From contig NC_087393.1 in assembly GCF_963675165.1 (NCBI RefSeq), forward strand, positions 2,547,502 through 2,611,501: a stretch of 64,000 bases of DNA. Reading direction: 5' to 3'. The stretch's first letter is position 1. Every line of letters begins with the position of its first letter. Below, in pieces: positions 46,801 to 57,744 of this stretch. A program made the position numbers and the translations under genes. This DNA is from Halichondria panicea (Eukaryota > Porifera > Demospongiae > Suberitida > Halichondriidae). A model generated the notes under the pieces. The model did no database searches. It was not told where the DNA came from and was given only the letters and a program-made list of their open reading frames with translations.

Positions 46801-49038
46801 GCGGTGATCAGAGTGCTAGTCATGGGGTTGTTGCAGGAGCACTTCAGGGATATGCTGCACATCAGGTAAGCCTTGCACCTTAAACTGCTGAATGCTTGTA
46901 ATCTCAGTATGATACAAGTCGATCCGTCTATAAGTGTATACATGTACTGTGTACCAAACCCTGGATTCAATTTACTACACCACAGCATGAATATACGGTT
47001 CTTATCGCAATTCAACGTAACTGTACGTAAATTACCTCTTTCAGGCTATCACCCCAACATCGAGACAGGCTATAGCTGGGACTCCCATCAGGAGCCACGG
47101 GATATCCTCTCTTCAGCAGCAGCCATCCTCAGGAGCAAGTAAGATCAACATCATGGTCAATTAAGTTAATTTACACTGAGTTTGTATGTGTACAATGTAC
47201 ATGCGCTCCAATGTGTACTGCAACATCTTCTTCTGGCATTGTCACCGTGATTTCTACGCATAGTAGTGAAGAATACTTTTACTGTATTCGAAAAATTTGG
47301 TTTAGTTCGTGCGGTTTCGTACACCTGTACAGTATTGAATCTACATTTACCGCATTCTCTCCTCGCCCTGATGCATTTGTCATCCTATTTTCCTCCCCCT
47401 TCAGTTCCGATGACCCGTACTCGTTCAAGGACTGACAAAGACAAGGAATTGCCACCACACACTGGGGCTCAGCCTCACTGGTCCATGGCTGGGGGTCATG
47501 GCTCAGGGGCTGTAGGAGGCATCGACTATCATCGCAGTGGTCAGACGAGACAAGGTAATAATAGGTGGTATGTAAATAAATGTAATTATTGATGGATGGG
47601 TACACCTACGTGTACTAACATGTGCTGGTAATACCCCTATACTTTTTATGTATGTAATGTACATAGTGTGGGTCTTCTCTGAACTATGAACTATTGTATA
47701 GACACCTTTATTCACTGTCTGCCACCGGTAGGATGTTGATGTTCCTGCTGTCTTTGTTGATTTCCTGGCATAGTGCAAACCTTATCCTGCTTTGGATGGG
47801 TTCATACTTACATCATGCCCGGAGGAGGTAGGACACGCATCACGTGTGCCTTAGTAATTAACAATCCACGTTTAACCGCATAGACAAGGATTTGTGCATG
47901 AAAAGTGCGGATCTTCAAGCAGCCAAAACAGCAGCGATCCCACATTCAGCTATCATGTAATGAAAGGATAGTACTAACTTATGGATCAGCGATCTCAGTG
48001 GGATCTCGGCTCAATAGCTTGAAATTCACCTGATCAAACCTATAGTGGTTTTCACTGTACATAGGCTACTATGGAGAGCAGTATAGGGGGGTTAACTCAG
48101 GTTAGTTGCCGTCTTCCATACCAGTTTACAATAATTTATTGGAGATTACTAGAAAGTGATGTGAGAGCACAACAGTAGATCTACCACAGGCACCATATAC
48201 ATGTAGCTACACTGAAATTTGAAAGGTTAGGTCAAGAGCCTAACGTATACATTGTATGCCACACATTCCATTGTCATGTGACGTATGACACATGTCCTGC
48301 CTCCTCTGCATTGTGCCTGTAGATACTCACTTCTATAACTGAGGCCAGCACGTTATAGTAGTCTGTTTGTATTTTCTGAGTCTGCCTGCATGCCATAAGC
48401 GCTGCGTTTACAGCAGGGATAGCCTTTACACAACAACTTTATTATTTTTAATAGTGGCAGATCTCTTGATGTAAAAACGAGCAAAAGCTAAGAAGTTCGA
48501 ATTTGCACATTGGCTGCATGGCTAGCTAGCTACACGTGGCCTTTATTTGAGGTACGTATTTACAGCTAAAGTGATCTCGTACCAGGATAAAGTAGAATTA
48601 TGATTGTGGTTGTTGCTTCTTTGCTTATCCTGGCCGGCCCCAGCACATACCATGTACCAGGAGCCATAATTATTTCTAAAACTCCAGGCTTCTTTGCTGT
48701 GATCCTAGTCCACAGTGCTGCATGTCATCATCTCTTTATTTCACTCTTTGGATTTCTATAGATCTACATTATTCATGTCAACAGCCGAGGGTTAGCACTT
48801 CTTCAGTGCTCTATAGTTGATGTATGAACAATTATATGATACATTCGTGATGCTAGTGGTGTGTTAATACTCTTAGCAACTAAATCAATTTTGTAATTTT
48901 AACTTGCACACAGACTCAGGGCAGCGTGTGCGTAACTCTCGACCGACTGACCGAGAACTGAGAGACCCAGCCACTGCCCAGAACACTGACTTTGTCCCCT
49001 CCAGTAGCAGACACAAATCAAGTTACTCAAAGAAGTAG
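41107..49038 (+). CDS. CSNK1D/E: Casein kinase 1 delta/epsilon-type Ser/Thr kinase (440 aa)
   Basis: Ten exons join in frame: 41107-41182, 42945-43055, 43227-43375, 43992-44220, 44486-44656, 45508-45656, 46797-46865, 47045-47138, 47405-47554, 48914-49038. The kinase domain (about residues 9-277) begins [20 protein letters not shown] with the glycine loop. It has the VAIKLE lysine, [13 protein letters not shown], catalytic [23 protein letters not shown] and the CK1-specific SIN motif ([11 protein letters not shown]) replacing APE. It ends with [20 protein letters not shown], then FDWN. These match the animal delta/epsilon pair, which phosphorylate PER, Dishevelled and others. The C-terminal ~160 residues are Ser/Gly/Gln-rich ([26 protein letters not shown]) and end [12 protein letters not shown]; this is the autoinhibitory tail region and is poorly conserved. 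The delta/epsilon split is vertebrate, so this single gene is probably co-orthologous to both. A 5' splice acceptor lies one base before the ATG, so at least one upstream exon exists. Confidence 0.95.
41767..41820. repeat. Short perfect-type hairpin in CK1 intron
   Basis: tacaaaagcacacacacatg, ccggtaccgg, cgtgtgtgtgtgcgtgctttt, gta form a 54-bp near-perfect palindrome with a CCGGTACCGG centre. Possibly a minimal hairpin element or a replication-generated palindrome. Confidence 0.7.
43198..43220. repeat. (CA)n microsatellite abutting a splice acceptor
   Basis: About 11 CA units occupy the position of the polypyrimidine tract, ending 6 nt before the acceptor of CK1 exon 3 (tcacag|TTGG). Confidence 0.85.
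43821..43870. repeat. (TG)n microsatellite
   Basis: About 25 TG units in the CK1 intron between exons 3 and 4. The long Cys/Val open frame over it is an artefact of the repeat. Confidence 0.9.
45272..45466. mobile_element. CAGAGGAGG-type MITE with 9-bp TSD in CK1 intron
   Basis: Starts CAGAGGAGGATAGTCAGGGT and ends ACCCTGACTATCCTCCTCTG, a long inverted repeat continued by aaatctgcttcc / ggaagcagattt. Flanks are gtatgggca (45263-45271) and gtatgagca (45467-45475), eight of nine bases identical. The interior is shared with 20211-20354. Confidence 0.88.
45740..46362. repeat. Minisatellite, ~51-67-bp unit, about 12 copies
   Basis: Unit: ctctcaaatagtagcctccc, taca(a/g)cccatcttcagtg, caattataagcc. 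The first three to four copies are longer, with an extra catgtataagccaa segment; later copies are 51 bp and homogeneous. Because 51 is a multiple of three, a 17-residue periodic open frame ([15 protein letters not shown]) appears across it, but it lies in a CK1 intron, shows no start context and is rejected as a gene. The core 'aatagtagcctcc' also recurs singly near 46555. Confidence 0.9.
47139..48913. other. CK1 introns 8-9 and dispersed repeat at 48650-48830
   Basis: Apart from exon 47405-47554 this stretch is non-coding. The segment with ctccaggcttctttgctgtg, atcctagtccacagtgc and gccgagggttagcactt is a diverged copy of 62165-62480. Nothing else specific is seen. Confidence 0.55.
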
Positions 49039-49493
49039 ACTGATCACAGCCTACATGTGATATTAAATAACACTCCTAATCAATACCATTTGTTAAGACT
49101 GCTATCAGTAAGCTTCCATCTTTACTGAGTTTTCTTTAGTGTATCACTGTGACTGTTTACATGTATCTGTGTACTGTATGTACTGTGAGCGCTCTGGCGC
49201 TACACATTCACTTCAACCTTATCGTCTGCACTGTATCTGTTACATTTACTGTGTCTTAAATTATTGTTTATAATGTGACTATGTCGATCAACTGTACTAT
49301 TATCCTGTGTGCAAATTTTGTTCAGATGACTGTTATGGAGAAAAATGACCTTTAATTTGCACAGGATATATATCCTTTTACCTAGGAAGTGAATTGCCCT
49401 AATGGGCTTCCGTACTTTACACACATGCTCTGGCCCGGCCATAAAAGCAATTAAAATTTCGCCCCAAGAGTTCATAGCTTCATATTACACAGC
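49039..49493. other. CK1 3' end and arrestin-like gene upstream region
   Basis: About 455 bp separate the CK1 stop from the next start codon in the same orientation. It holds the CK1 3' UTR (aacaccatttgt..., tattaaataaca as a possible polyadenylation context near 49062) and the promoter of the next gene. No other feature is evident. Confidence 0.5.
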
Positions 49494-50414
49494 ATGGGAC
49501 TGAAGGCGTTCAAGATCATTGTGGACGAGGTCGCTCCAGAACACAAGGTGCACCCCACTGGAGTCCCCATCACAGGCCATGTGCTTGTGGAAACCAGCAA
49601 TACAGAGGACTACAGAGAAATCAAGGTTACACTCACAGGGCTGGGAGAAGTAGAATGGGAGGAAGAGGTTAGGGATGGTGATGAGCGCAGAAAGGAGAAA
49701 TTCGATGCAAAAGAAAAGTACGTCAAAGAGAAGGTGGTGGTTTGGAAAAAAAAAGATGATCCAGATGGTTGCTTTACGGCTGGAGAGCACAGTTTTCCAT
49801 TCCAGTTCACCATTCCAGTAGGCTCACCATCCTCGTTCAAATCCAAGATTGCTGAAATTCGATACAAGATTAAGGCCAAAATTGATCAACCCGGCAAAGA
49901 CGACAAAGTAAAGCAGACTCTGAAAGTAGTGGACATGGTAGATGCTGACGCTTCTTCTCTCCAGCAACCAGTACGTAGGGAGAAATCTAAGTCAATTGGA
50001 ATCCTATGCTGTGCCGCAGGAGAAGTCAATTACACCATGGAACTGGCTCGTACTGGATTTAATGTCAAGGGCGACAAGATTCCAATCCAATTCCACATTG
50101 AAAACGGCTCTACACGTGACATCAACATGGAGGTACGGCTATTCCAGAATATCTCTTACTCTGCAGATGGTAGGCATCGGTATCAGCACGAGAAGATACT
50201 GGAAGAAGAGAGCTCAGTGATTACCGCAAACAGTACAATCGATTGGTCTGCATCTGGTCTTTCCATTCCCAATATCATAGTGACTACAAAATCTAAGATC
50301 TTCAAAGTGGGTTACGTGCTCAGAGTATGTGCCGAGATTCCGTATTCTTTGGATCCCACCATAGACATACCCGTTGTTATTGGCAATGCTAGTCTCTTTC
50401 GCCCTCCATCTTAG
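49494..50414 (+). CDS. Arrestin-fold protein, alpha-arrestin-like, intronless (306 aa)
   Basis: One ORF with an in-context ATG (agcATGGG) and TAG stop. The N-terminal half (residues ~1-145) reads as an Arrestin_N domain: MGLKAFKIIVDE, GVPITGHVLVETSN, YREIKVTLTGLGEVEWEEEV, then AGEHSFPFQFTIP and IRYKIKAKID. The C-terminal half reads as Arrestin_C (NYTMELARTGFNVKGDKIPI, FHIENGSTRDINMEV, then LRVCAEIPYSLDPTIDIPVV and VIGN). These are the beta-sandwich signatures of ARRDC/alpha-arrestins, adaptors that link membrane proteins to NEDD4-family ubiquitin ligases. The protein is short for ARRDC1-5, ends RPPS* and lacks PPxY motifs, so it probably cannot recruit WW-domain ligases directly. A VPS26-type or TXNIP-like role cannot be separated from sequence alone. 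Confidence 0.85.
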   Translation: MGLKAFKIIVDEVAPEHKVHPTGVPITGHVLVETSNTEDYREIKVTLTGLGEVEWEEEVRDGDERRKEKFDAKEKYVKEKVVVWKKKDDPDGCFTAGEHSFPFQFTIPVGSPSSFKSKIAEIRYKIKAKIDQPGKDDKVKQTLKVVDMVDADASSLQQPVRREKSKSIGILCCAAGEVNYTMELARTGFNVKGDKIPIQFHIENGSTRDINMEVRLFQNISYSADGRHRYQHEKILEEESSVITANSTIDWSASGLSIPNIIVTTKSKIFKVGYVLRVCAEIPYSLDPTIDIPVVIGNASLFRPPS

Positions 50415-51886
50415 AAACTGATAACACTGTGAGCAACAAGTTTTGTTTTTGTATAATGTATAATTATATAATTATGTATAGCGAGTCCCTAAATTATACT
50501 GATACATGAAATAAAAATTTATCATCATAATTATTAATGGTTGACTGGTTGCAGAGTTCAGAAAATTCTATATACACTAGGTAAAAATAATAGTGATGTG
50601 TTTCAACCTGTCGTTTTTTAAGAACTGGGATTTACTAATTTCGTCAGCACATTTTCTAACATCCAACTCTTTCAACTTAATTAGATCATCACTGCACACC
50701 TTCAGCAGTAGACCCCTGCTGATTCTATAGCATCCTCCCAAGTTAAGATATCTGTGGGAAAATAATAGCCTCTACACAGGCTCTCCTTTATCACAATCTT
50801 TCAATAAGATAAAATACTGTATTAATTGTTCAATGAGATAAAATACGGTATTAATTGGAGGAATAAAGAAAGAAATAGACGTAGAGTTAAGAAAAAGGAG
50901 AGCCTGTATCGGGAAGTCGCGTGAGGGTAGAAGGGTGAAAATGAGCGTGGGCATGCTGAGCTAGAGATGTTGGACTGCCCACACAGAAATCTATGACTAA
51001 TAAAGCAGCAAGCTGGACATGGACTTCGAACTGGAAGTTTGCAAGCACTATAGCTAGCTATACCTTAGGCTTAGCTAGATGATCTACTAGTAACTAGTCT
51101 AGATTGAATTTGCAATTGTGTGTTCAGATTCTATCAGACTATCATTGTGTCTTTCTACATGCTATAGTCTATAGTATAGATCAAGAATAACTTAGTCATC
51201 ATTATCATATAGCAGGTAGCTACTGCCACCAGAGCTGGCCACGCTGGTTCTCTGATCTGACTTGCAGCACAGCTTGGTGGTTGTCTCAGTACAGTCTTAT
51301 TAAAACTCTGAACGCGTGGGAGAATACCTTACGTCACGATTGTGGGCTACATATCGCCTACGTTCATAAAAATCCTTGTGGATCACGCGATTTCCCAAAC
51401 CAGACCTTACTTTTTCTTAACTGTACGTCCATTTCTTTCTTTGCTGCCTCACTATGTCTTTCTTATGATTTATGGATGAACAGTGACAACAGCAAGAAAA
51501 AGTAAGGCCTGGGAACGAGGCTAGGAAAATAATGCAAAATAACAAAACTATTGTCCGGTACCATGAAAAGTATACCATATTACCAGAATGTTTTGCAAGC
51601 ATTAAACAGATGCGAACTTTGCGAGGGTTGATCAATTCGTCGCAACAATAAAATCGCAAAACCTAAATTATTACTAGTAAATACACATGATCCTTGCCAG
51701 AACGCAAAAAGTCAAATTTTCTGTTGATTTGGCTCATTCGCAAAGGTTTTCACCTGCAAAATATTGTAGTAATACGGTGGTTTCTCAGGCCCGCCGAATC
51801 AAATTTGGCTGACTGCAATGTTAATATCATGTGCATGGTCCCAAAAATCAAGTGGAAAATATAATGTGTTCTCCATTGAATATAAT

Positions 51887-52285
51887 TACAGTAAACTCTC
51901 GTTAATCCGGTCACACTTAGGACAATGCTGTTTGGCCAGAATAGTAAGGTGGCTACATTTCTTAAATAGCCGATGGCTAAAAAGTAAAAAATGACCTCGA
52001 GTCTAATGACACATTTTGCGGTGCTGTCTTGAGGATAATGAATCATTACGCTCTCTATTCTCTATTTAAGTGTAATCCACCAAACCACACCCAAAACTTT
52101 ATGTCCGGCTGTAATAAACACTGGGGCAGCCAGAACTGACTAGTATACAGAATAGCGAGTAGCCACATTTCAGGACTAGTTTTGTGCACTAAAGACTAAG
52201 CTAGCAATCCGTGCCAAACAAAATGACCGGTACATGTATATCGAAGTAACCAGACTTCAGAGAGCCGGATTAGCAAGAGTCTACA
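51887..52285. mobile_element. Pogo-like MITE, copy 1
   Basis: Left end TACAGTAAACTCTCGTTAAT and right end GGATTAGCAAGAGTCTACA are inverted. Interior aaccacacccaaaac, gtccggctgtaata and aatagcgagtagcc match 60953-61482. No transposase. Confidence 0.75.
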
Positions 52286-53174
52286 AAATCAGCCCAGGAA
52301 CGAGGTCAAAGATTGTGTGTCATACAACTAGTACCAGTAGATTTTTGCACATTCATGATTGATAATTCCGAAGGGTGCCACAGCTCATACTAGTCTCATG
52401 AATCAGCCACCCTCCTCGTGGGAGAGGGTCTGTTTACTCTGTTGTGCAGGCCTGTTATGTATTATCACTAAAAGCTAATAATGTGCTGCTGTCACAAAGT
52501 TTACTTTGTTCTCAAGCATTTCTAGGAAGCCATGGCAATAATGATTATGCCTCGATAATCTCACTATTGTTCAGTCACTTCCTCTCTTTGTTTATGTGCG
52601 GCCCTCTAAGGGATCCTGTCACTGTATTTGAGCTCATGCAGTCATTTTTTGTACTCACTGCTTTCTTACTAAATAGTTTGCTATTGGTCATTTTACTCTC
52701 AATTTGCATGAATGCTTGCTAAAACTTAACTACAGTTGTAGAATAGAACCAGTCTAAAGCTATTCTAAATTTGTCCCTGAGGTCATTTCACAACGATTGC
52801 TCACAAAACCAATAGAATTTCATCAAATCCTGACCTTTATTTAATATGCCTCCACTGTTATAATAGCAGAGGGGGTCAGACATCACTCAGGGTTCACTAA
52901 TTATTGACATTTTAATGACATTCACTTTTAATGACGTTCAAGGCCAATTGCTTTACATTTTTGCTGACTCAGCAGTACAGTCTCTATACGCTTTTGCTAG
53001 TCATCCTCCCTCTAAAAAAAGGGTGGCCTAAACATGAGTTTGTGTTTCTTCACGGTTTCTGTCGCTGAATCTGTTGACAACTAGCTGTAGTTGTTGTCTG
53101 TGATGGTTACTGGACCTAACCTTATGAGCACATAATAGCCATACCGGTACAAGCTAAAGGAGGTACGACACGCG

Positions 53175-53288
53175 TGCCTCGATTAGGCTAATTGCTTCTG
53201 CAATAACGTTGAGTGTGGGTGTAACCGCGTTTCGATTATCGGCCCACGCTCAACGTTATTGCAGAGGCAATTAGCCTAATCGAGGCAC
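53175..53288. mobile_element. Palindromic MITE (114 bp)
   Basis: gtgcctcgattaggctaatt, gcttctgcaataacgttgag is mirrored by ctcaacgttattgcagaggc, aattagcctaatcgaggcac around a 22-bp centre. The preceding aggaggtacgacacgc resembles the CAGAGGAGGTACGAC end of the elements at 21355 and 60711. Confidence 0.8.
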
Positions 53289-53718
53289 TTAACCCTAACT
53301 ACATGTAGCTTCAGCGCAGCCTCTTGTTTGGCTCACAATTTTGTCTACTGTAACAGCAACTACATGCTTCAGCGCATGAGTACTACGCATGAGGTTGCAT
53401 TTACCATGCATAATGCACCTGTAATGATTTATCTAATAGCATGGAGCAACATGTAGTTCTTTACTGCCTCCAAAAATATTAATTGACTAGAATGATTGAG
53501 GCACCGGAATACCATGTGCAACAAAACTGTAAAAAGAGTGCTCAGACGCTCTCTCCAACAAGGAGGGCGGCTGATTCACGATACTATTATAATCATGCTC
53601 TTATGTTTATAAATTTATGTAACAAGATAGATCAAATTAACCACCCCCCACTAAGTTTCTGCAGAACTGAGATTTTCGTAAGGTGCATGTACTGTAGCAA
53701 TAGCAATAATGCACTAAC

Positions 53719-56700
53719 CTGATAGATTTTCCACAGAGGCCTGACGCTATGTACTCCAGATCACTGTCCCCAATCATAGTCGTCCCTTCGAAAGATAAAT
53801 GGGTCAGGTTAGGCCAAGACGGGTTAATTTCCTTGAACCAAACATGGTTACTTTTACACTCCACAAACGACAAGTGTGTGAGCTTGATGGCATGATAGAG
53901 CTTACAGGCTGGCGAGAGCTGTTGGACACACAAAAATAATCAATAGATAAACAACTCAATGTACTACTGGTTTATGTTGGTACGTACTCTGCTTAAGTAT
54001 GGCCGCAAATTACACAATGTTAAAAGAAAAGTACATGAATTGAATAGAGTAAAATTTAACTCACAACGGTCATATCACATTGGTGTACAGCAATGCTGGT
54101 AATGTTTGGACATCTCTCAAACAACAAATCAAACACAGATTCAGTTACAACTGGTTGCTTAGATGACAAACTGAAAGCATTTGAAGAGAGTTTTACACGG
54201 CTCACAGACTTTGGCAAATTCAGCCGAATGATATTCTTGAGCCTCCTAGGGTCAAGTTTAAAACCCACTGACTCTCTAGTTAAATCAACGCTGTTCCAGA
54301 TGAACTCGTCAGAGTAGAGATGGTGAAAGCGTTTGCAGACTCGCGACATTTTGATAAGAGACCAAATGTCCAGTAGAGACAGAATACACAGCATTATATT
54401 GTCAGGCAGGCCATCCAGAATGGGGCGAGGAGCTATGGAAAACCAGCATGAAACGAATAAACATACAAATTTACACATGTTGTATGGCTAGACTTTCTGT
54501 ATAGGAATTGTTCCTCTCCGTGTGTGTCTGTACCCCAAAGGAAGTCACAAGTGATGATGAACCGTTCGGACATGTCACCCTATTACTAAAATGTTTTGCG
54601 AGCATCAAACATATGTGAAGTTTGCGAGCGTTGATCACTTTGCAAACAATCGCAAAAAACTGGTACTGGTATGACACATGATCCTTATCCAGAACGCAAA
54701 GGGTGCTCATTACCTAGTTGGGCGGAGTCCAACCAACGCGCGCTCATGGTTAGGTATCAATACATAATTATAGCAGTTTTGTTCCACTGCAAGAAATGTG
54801 CAGCCCAATCAGATTGCTGTGTTCAAGTGGGAAACCTTACAGCTCAATTTAGCTGACAAGGCGAGCTGTGTATTTCTCCAGAGAATGCAGAAACAGCTCC
54901 TGCTGGATATCTAGGCTACTAGAAAAGAAGCATAGCCTATCTTAGCATCTATGAATGAAGCTTGAACAGTAGTATCTTAATTAAAAGGACTTGTCTAGTT
55001 TTGCTGTGCTACCAATGATTATAAGATTTTTGGACAAAATCTGTGTTGTGTGCCTTCTTTGGTCTTCGAAAAGCTTCTCCAGAAGCCTTGGGGTAGTCTT
55101 ATAGCTGGTTGTACCTCTCCTTGTGCTAGATGTCTTGAAAAAGTTTATTTCTGCTTGTACTAAATTTTGTATAGCAGGCTACGGTATTCTTCTACTTTCT
55201 CTAAGAGTTCTGAGGTCTTTCTTGAATTCCAAAACAACTATAGCTAGATCCAGTCAGCTCATAGATAGTAGAGGAGAGGGATTGGAAACGCATGCGTGGG
55301 ACTCAGTACAATTTCGGCCCATCCGTGTCTCGCCTACGCCCACGCAATGCTGTAGCGGTAACTGAAGCAAGGCATCTTTTTAGAAGGACAGAGAAGTGCC
55401 TTGGCCTCAGGGATATTGCACAGGGCTATGCCAGTTAGTACTATGCTCTTAGTACCTAGTATAGTTGTAACCTTAACCTAGAAGTGTCTACTAAAGGAGT
55501 TTCATGAGTTTTTTTAAGCTTTCCTTGACTGGCTGAGGATTGTGGGATTTTTTTATCTCTCCAAAACAAGTACAGCCTGTTTGAGATTGAAGACAAGTAC
55601 AGTGGTATGTTAAGTGTTTTTTAAATGTAGCAACTTTGTGATTGACTCTCCATGGTAGTATTTGCTGACAAATTTATTATCACACTCATGACTTTCACTT
55701 GTGGGATTTGTGGAAGTGTAGGTGTTGAAGTAGCAAATGTATATAGGCTAGAAGTGACCCTTTAATGTTACTACATGCTATTGTACACTTTATTTGTAGT
55801 TATACGAATGGATCGGCAAGTTTTTTGGGGAAGAGTTATGAGAGAATAAACGACGGAAGTGTCAGTTGTGGAAGACCCAAGGTAACTGTTATCTCAAACT
55901 GATACTGTTTTTAATCTCAGATTGTGTGCATCTGATGATGCTTCTTCAGAGTTTACATCGGCAGACTGTAGCACGTTCACTGAACCACTATATACCAAAG
56001 AGGACGTTCAAGAAAATTGCATCATTATTTCTGTCTTTACATCACGAGTAGACATACAATAATTATGTTAAATTGTTTGTATAATGAATTGTTTATGATC
56101 TAGATCTATAAAAGAGAAGTTAACATGTTCTTGAACTTCTATTAACACTGTGTCTGATCCCACTGTAAACTATTTCATACAATGGCGAAAACTCCTCTAA
56201 TGCTAACTTCTGAAACACGAATGGAAGCTAGTAGCCTAACTTGATCCTAGTAGCCTTCCTGCCTGTCTCATGTCTCTTTCTGGCTAGTCAGTAGTAGCCT
56301 TCCTGCCTGTCTTTTGGATGTTAAAGATTAAAATACTAAAATTATCATAGGACAAAGGTCAATTTCTAGTGACGGAGGCAGGAAAGGAAGAAATTTAACC
56401 GTGACACGCATGGGCCGGGCATTTACGTATGCGTTTCCAATCCCTCTCCTCTACTATCTATGGTCAGCTAGACAAATAGCATCCAAATAGTTAATTGTAT
56501 CGCACCCCTGAGCCATGCGGTTGTCAGCCACTTAAGTAATACGGTATATACATTTACAATGTTTTTAAGCCTTAAGTACTAGTACTTTAATATATCCATT
56601 ATAGCACAACCATATTTATACACAATTTAACAAGCTATGATCTGACATGATGTACTCAGTTGTATTAACTCTACCTGGTATCCTAATTAAAGGCGTTATG

Positions 56701-56819
56701 CACTCACCTAAAATATCCAGTTGCTGCTTTATACTCTCAGCTGCTTTCATCTTTTTCCTAGGAGGCCCATCTGTACGTGTGTCTGACTGAAATCGAGCTC
56801 TTTTTGACCTTGCAGCCAT
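53719..56819 (-). CDS. F-box/leucine-rich-repeat protein (5' three exons)
   Basis: Three minus-strand exons join in frame: 56819-56708 (ATG; MAARSKRARFQSDTRTDGPP, then RKKMKAAESIKQQLDIL), 54432-54065 and 53918-53719. Exon 2 carries an F-box (LDGLPDNIMLCILSLLDIWS, LIKMSRVCKRFHHLYSD, then FIWNSVDL), the Skp1-binding module of SCF ubiquitin ligases, followed by LRR-like strands (LKNIIRLNLPKSVSRVKLSS, CPNITSIAVHQCDMT). Exon 3 continues with KLTHLSFVECKSN and NLTHLSFEGTTMIGDSDLEY, cysteine-containing LRRs as in FBXL proteins. The Arg/Lys-rich N-terminus could be a nuclear signal. The end is uncertain: after the donor at 53719 the nearest candidate exon (about 53671-53651) would add only a few residues before TAG. 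Which FBXL it corresponds to is not clear. A pseudo-copy of exon 1 lies at 62620-62720. Confidence 0.82.
55261..56461. mobile_element. 1.2-kb inverted-terminal-repeat element in F-box intron 1
   Basis: Left end ATAGATAGTAGAGGAGAGGG, attggaaacgcatgcg is mirrored by cgtatgcgtttccaat, CCCTCTCCTCTACTATCTAT at the right end. Flanks agtcagctc and ggtcagcta match at seven of nine positions, consistent with a decayed 9-bp target duplication. Some short open frames lie inside but none resembles a transposase. A single end of the same family is at about 21321-21345. Confidence 0.78.
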
Positions 56820-56884
56820 TTTTCCTTATAGTGCCCACTGCTAAATTATTGCTGATTCAGCAAAGCAAGTACACGTACCTTTAT

Positions 56885-57726
56885 TAGCCTCGATCCCAGC
56901 CCCTCTCACTATAGACTCGCAAGCCACTCCCTTTTCTCTGATTGGACGGGGGCGGGAGAAAAGGGACTGGTGACTCTGGGACACAGTTTGTGTCTCTACC
57001 AGAATTTGGGTAGAGATTATTCATTGATTTTTCCACGTGATCCAAAAATTGCGTGAGGTTAAGTAGAATTGCGTAGCCTGCAAAAGTGATCGCGGGCTTC
57101 TTAGCTACAGTTTAAGAATGGATGCTAGTGCTAGAAAAGAGAAGATGATGGAGTAATAACATCATCAGGCATTCAGCTAGGATATAGTCATCTAAGACAC
57201 CAGCAGAGATTAGCTTGTTTTAGTTTTACGTGATGCGAACTGGCAGCCGAAAGTCATTGGTTGCCTAAAGCTTTTAATAACCTGTACAATACAAGACAGA
57301 TAATGGCAGACGGCAGCAGTTGAATTGAGAGTAGTCAGACTTGTACAAGCTGTCTTAAATCGCTGCCACTCCTCGGTTCAAAGAAGGACTGCCAAGATTT
57401 CTACGTTCATCAGCTGTTCCATGCTAATCCACAAGTTATGGCACAACAGACACTGGTACAAGGATCTATAAAATCAAAAGGCTGGCTAAATAGATCTGTA
57501 TACTTGTCTTCTGTGTGTCTTTAGCTTTTGACGCATCAGAATAAATTGGATAATTTGCACGTGACATTAATATTTAATAGCATTCCTGATTTACACAAGC
57601 TGTAGCCCAGAGTCACCAGTCCCTTTTCTCCCGCCCCCGTCCAATCAGAGAAAAGGGAGTGGCTTGCGAGTCTACTCTCACTAAGCAGCGTCTTTCTCAA
57701 CTGAGAGCGGCTTGGAATCGAGGCTA
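56885..57726. mobile_element. 842-bp composite element with ~110-bp inverted repeats
   Basis: Left TAGCCTCGATCCCAGCC, actcgcaagccactcccttt, tctctgattggacgggggcg, ggagaaaagggactggtgac is mirrored on the right (57608-57726), ending ..CTTGGAATCGAGGCTA. The ends belong to the TAGCCTCGAT family of 1901 and 61218. The core is AT-rich with a short open frame but no recognised protein. Confidence 0.82.
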
Positions 57727-57744
57727 AGCCTTTACGGTAAAGTT

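Larger units (their letters stand above)
50415..53650. other. Intergenic MITE field
   Basis: No firm gene. Elements: 50766-50911 and 51383-51523 (gcctctcc/aggcct family), a repeat at 51590-51770 also found at 54590-54700, a pogo-like MITE at 51887-52285 and a palindromic element at 53175-53288. An open frame at 52444-52722 after a tgtgcag acceptor encodes a hydrophobic 92-residue stretch (SFFVLTAFLLNSLLLVILLS) but nothing supports it as an exon. Confidence 0.6.

Noticed and set aside
49610..49879. Minus-strand ORFs inside the arrestin-like gene
   Set aside because: Shadow frames of a well-supported coding sequence.
55866..56051. Small ORF within the 1.2-kb TIR element as a transposase remnant
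   Set aside because: Only 61 codons with no DDE/D or zinc-finger pattern visible.
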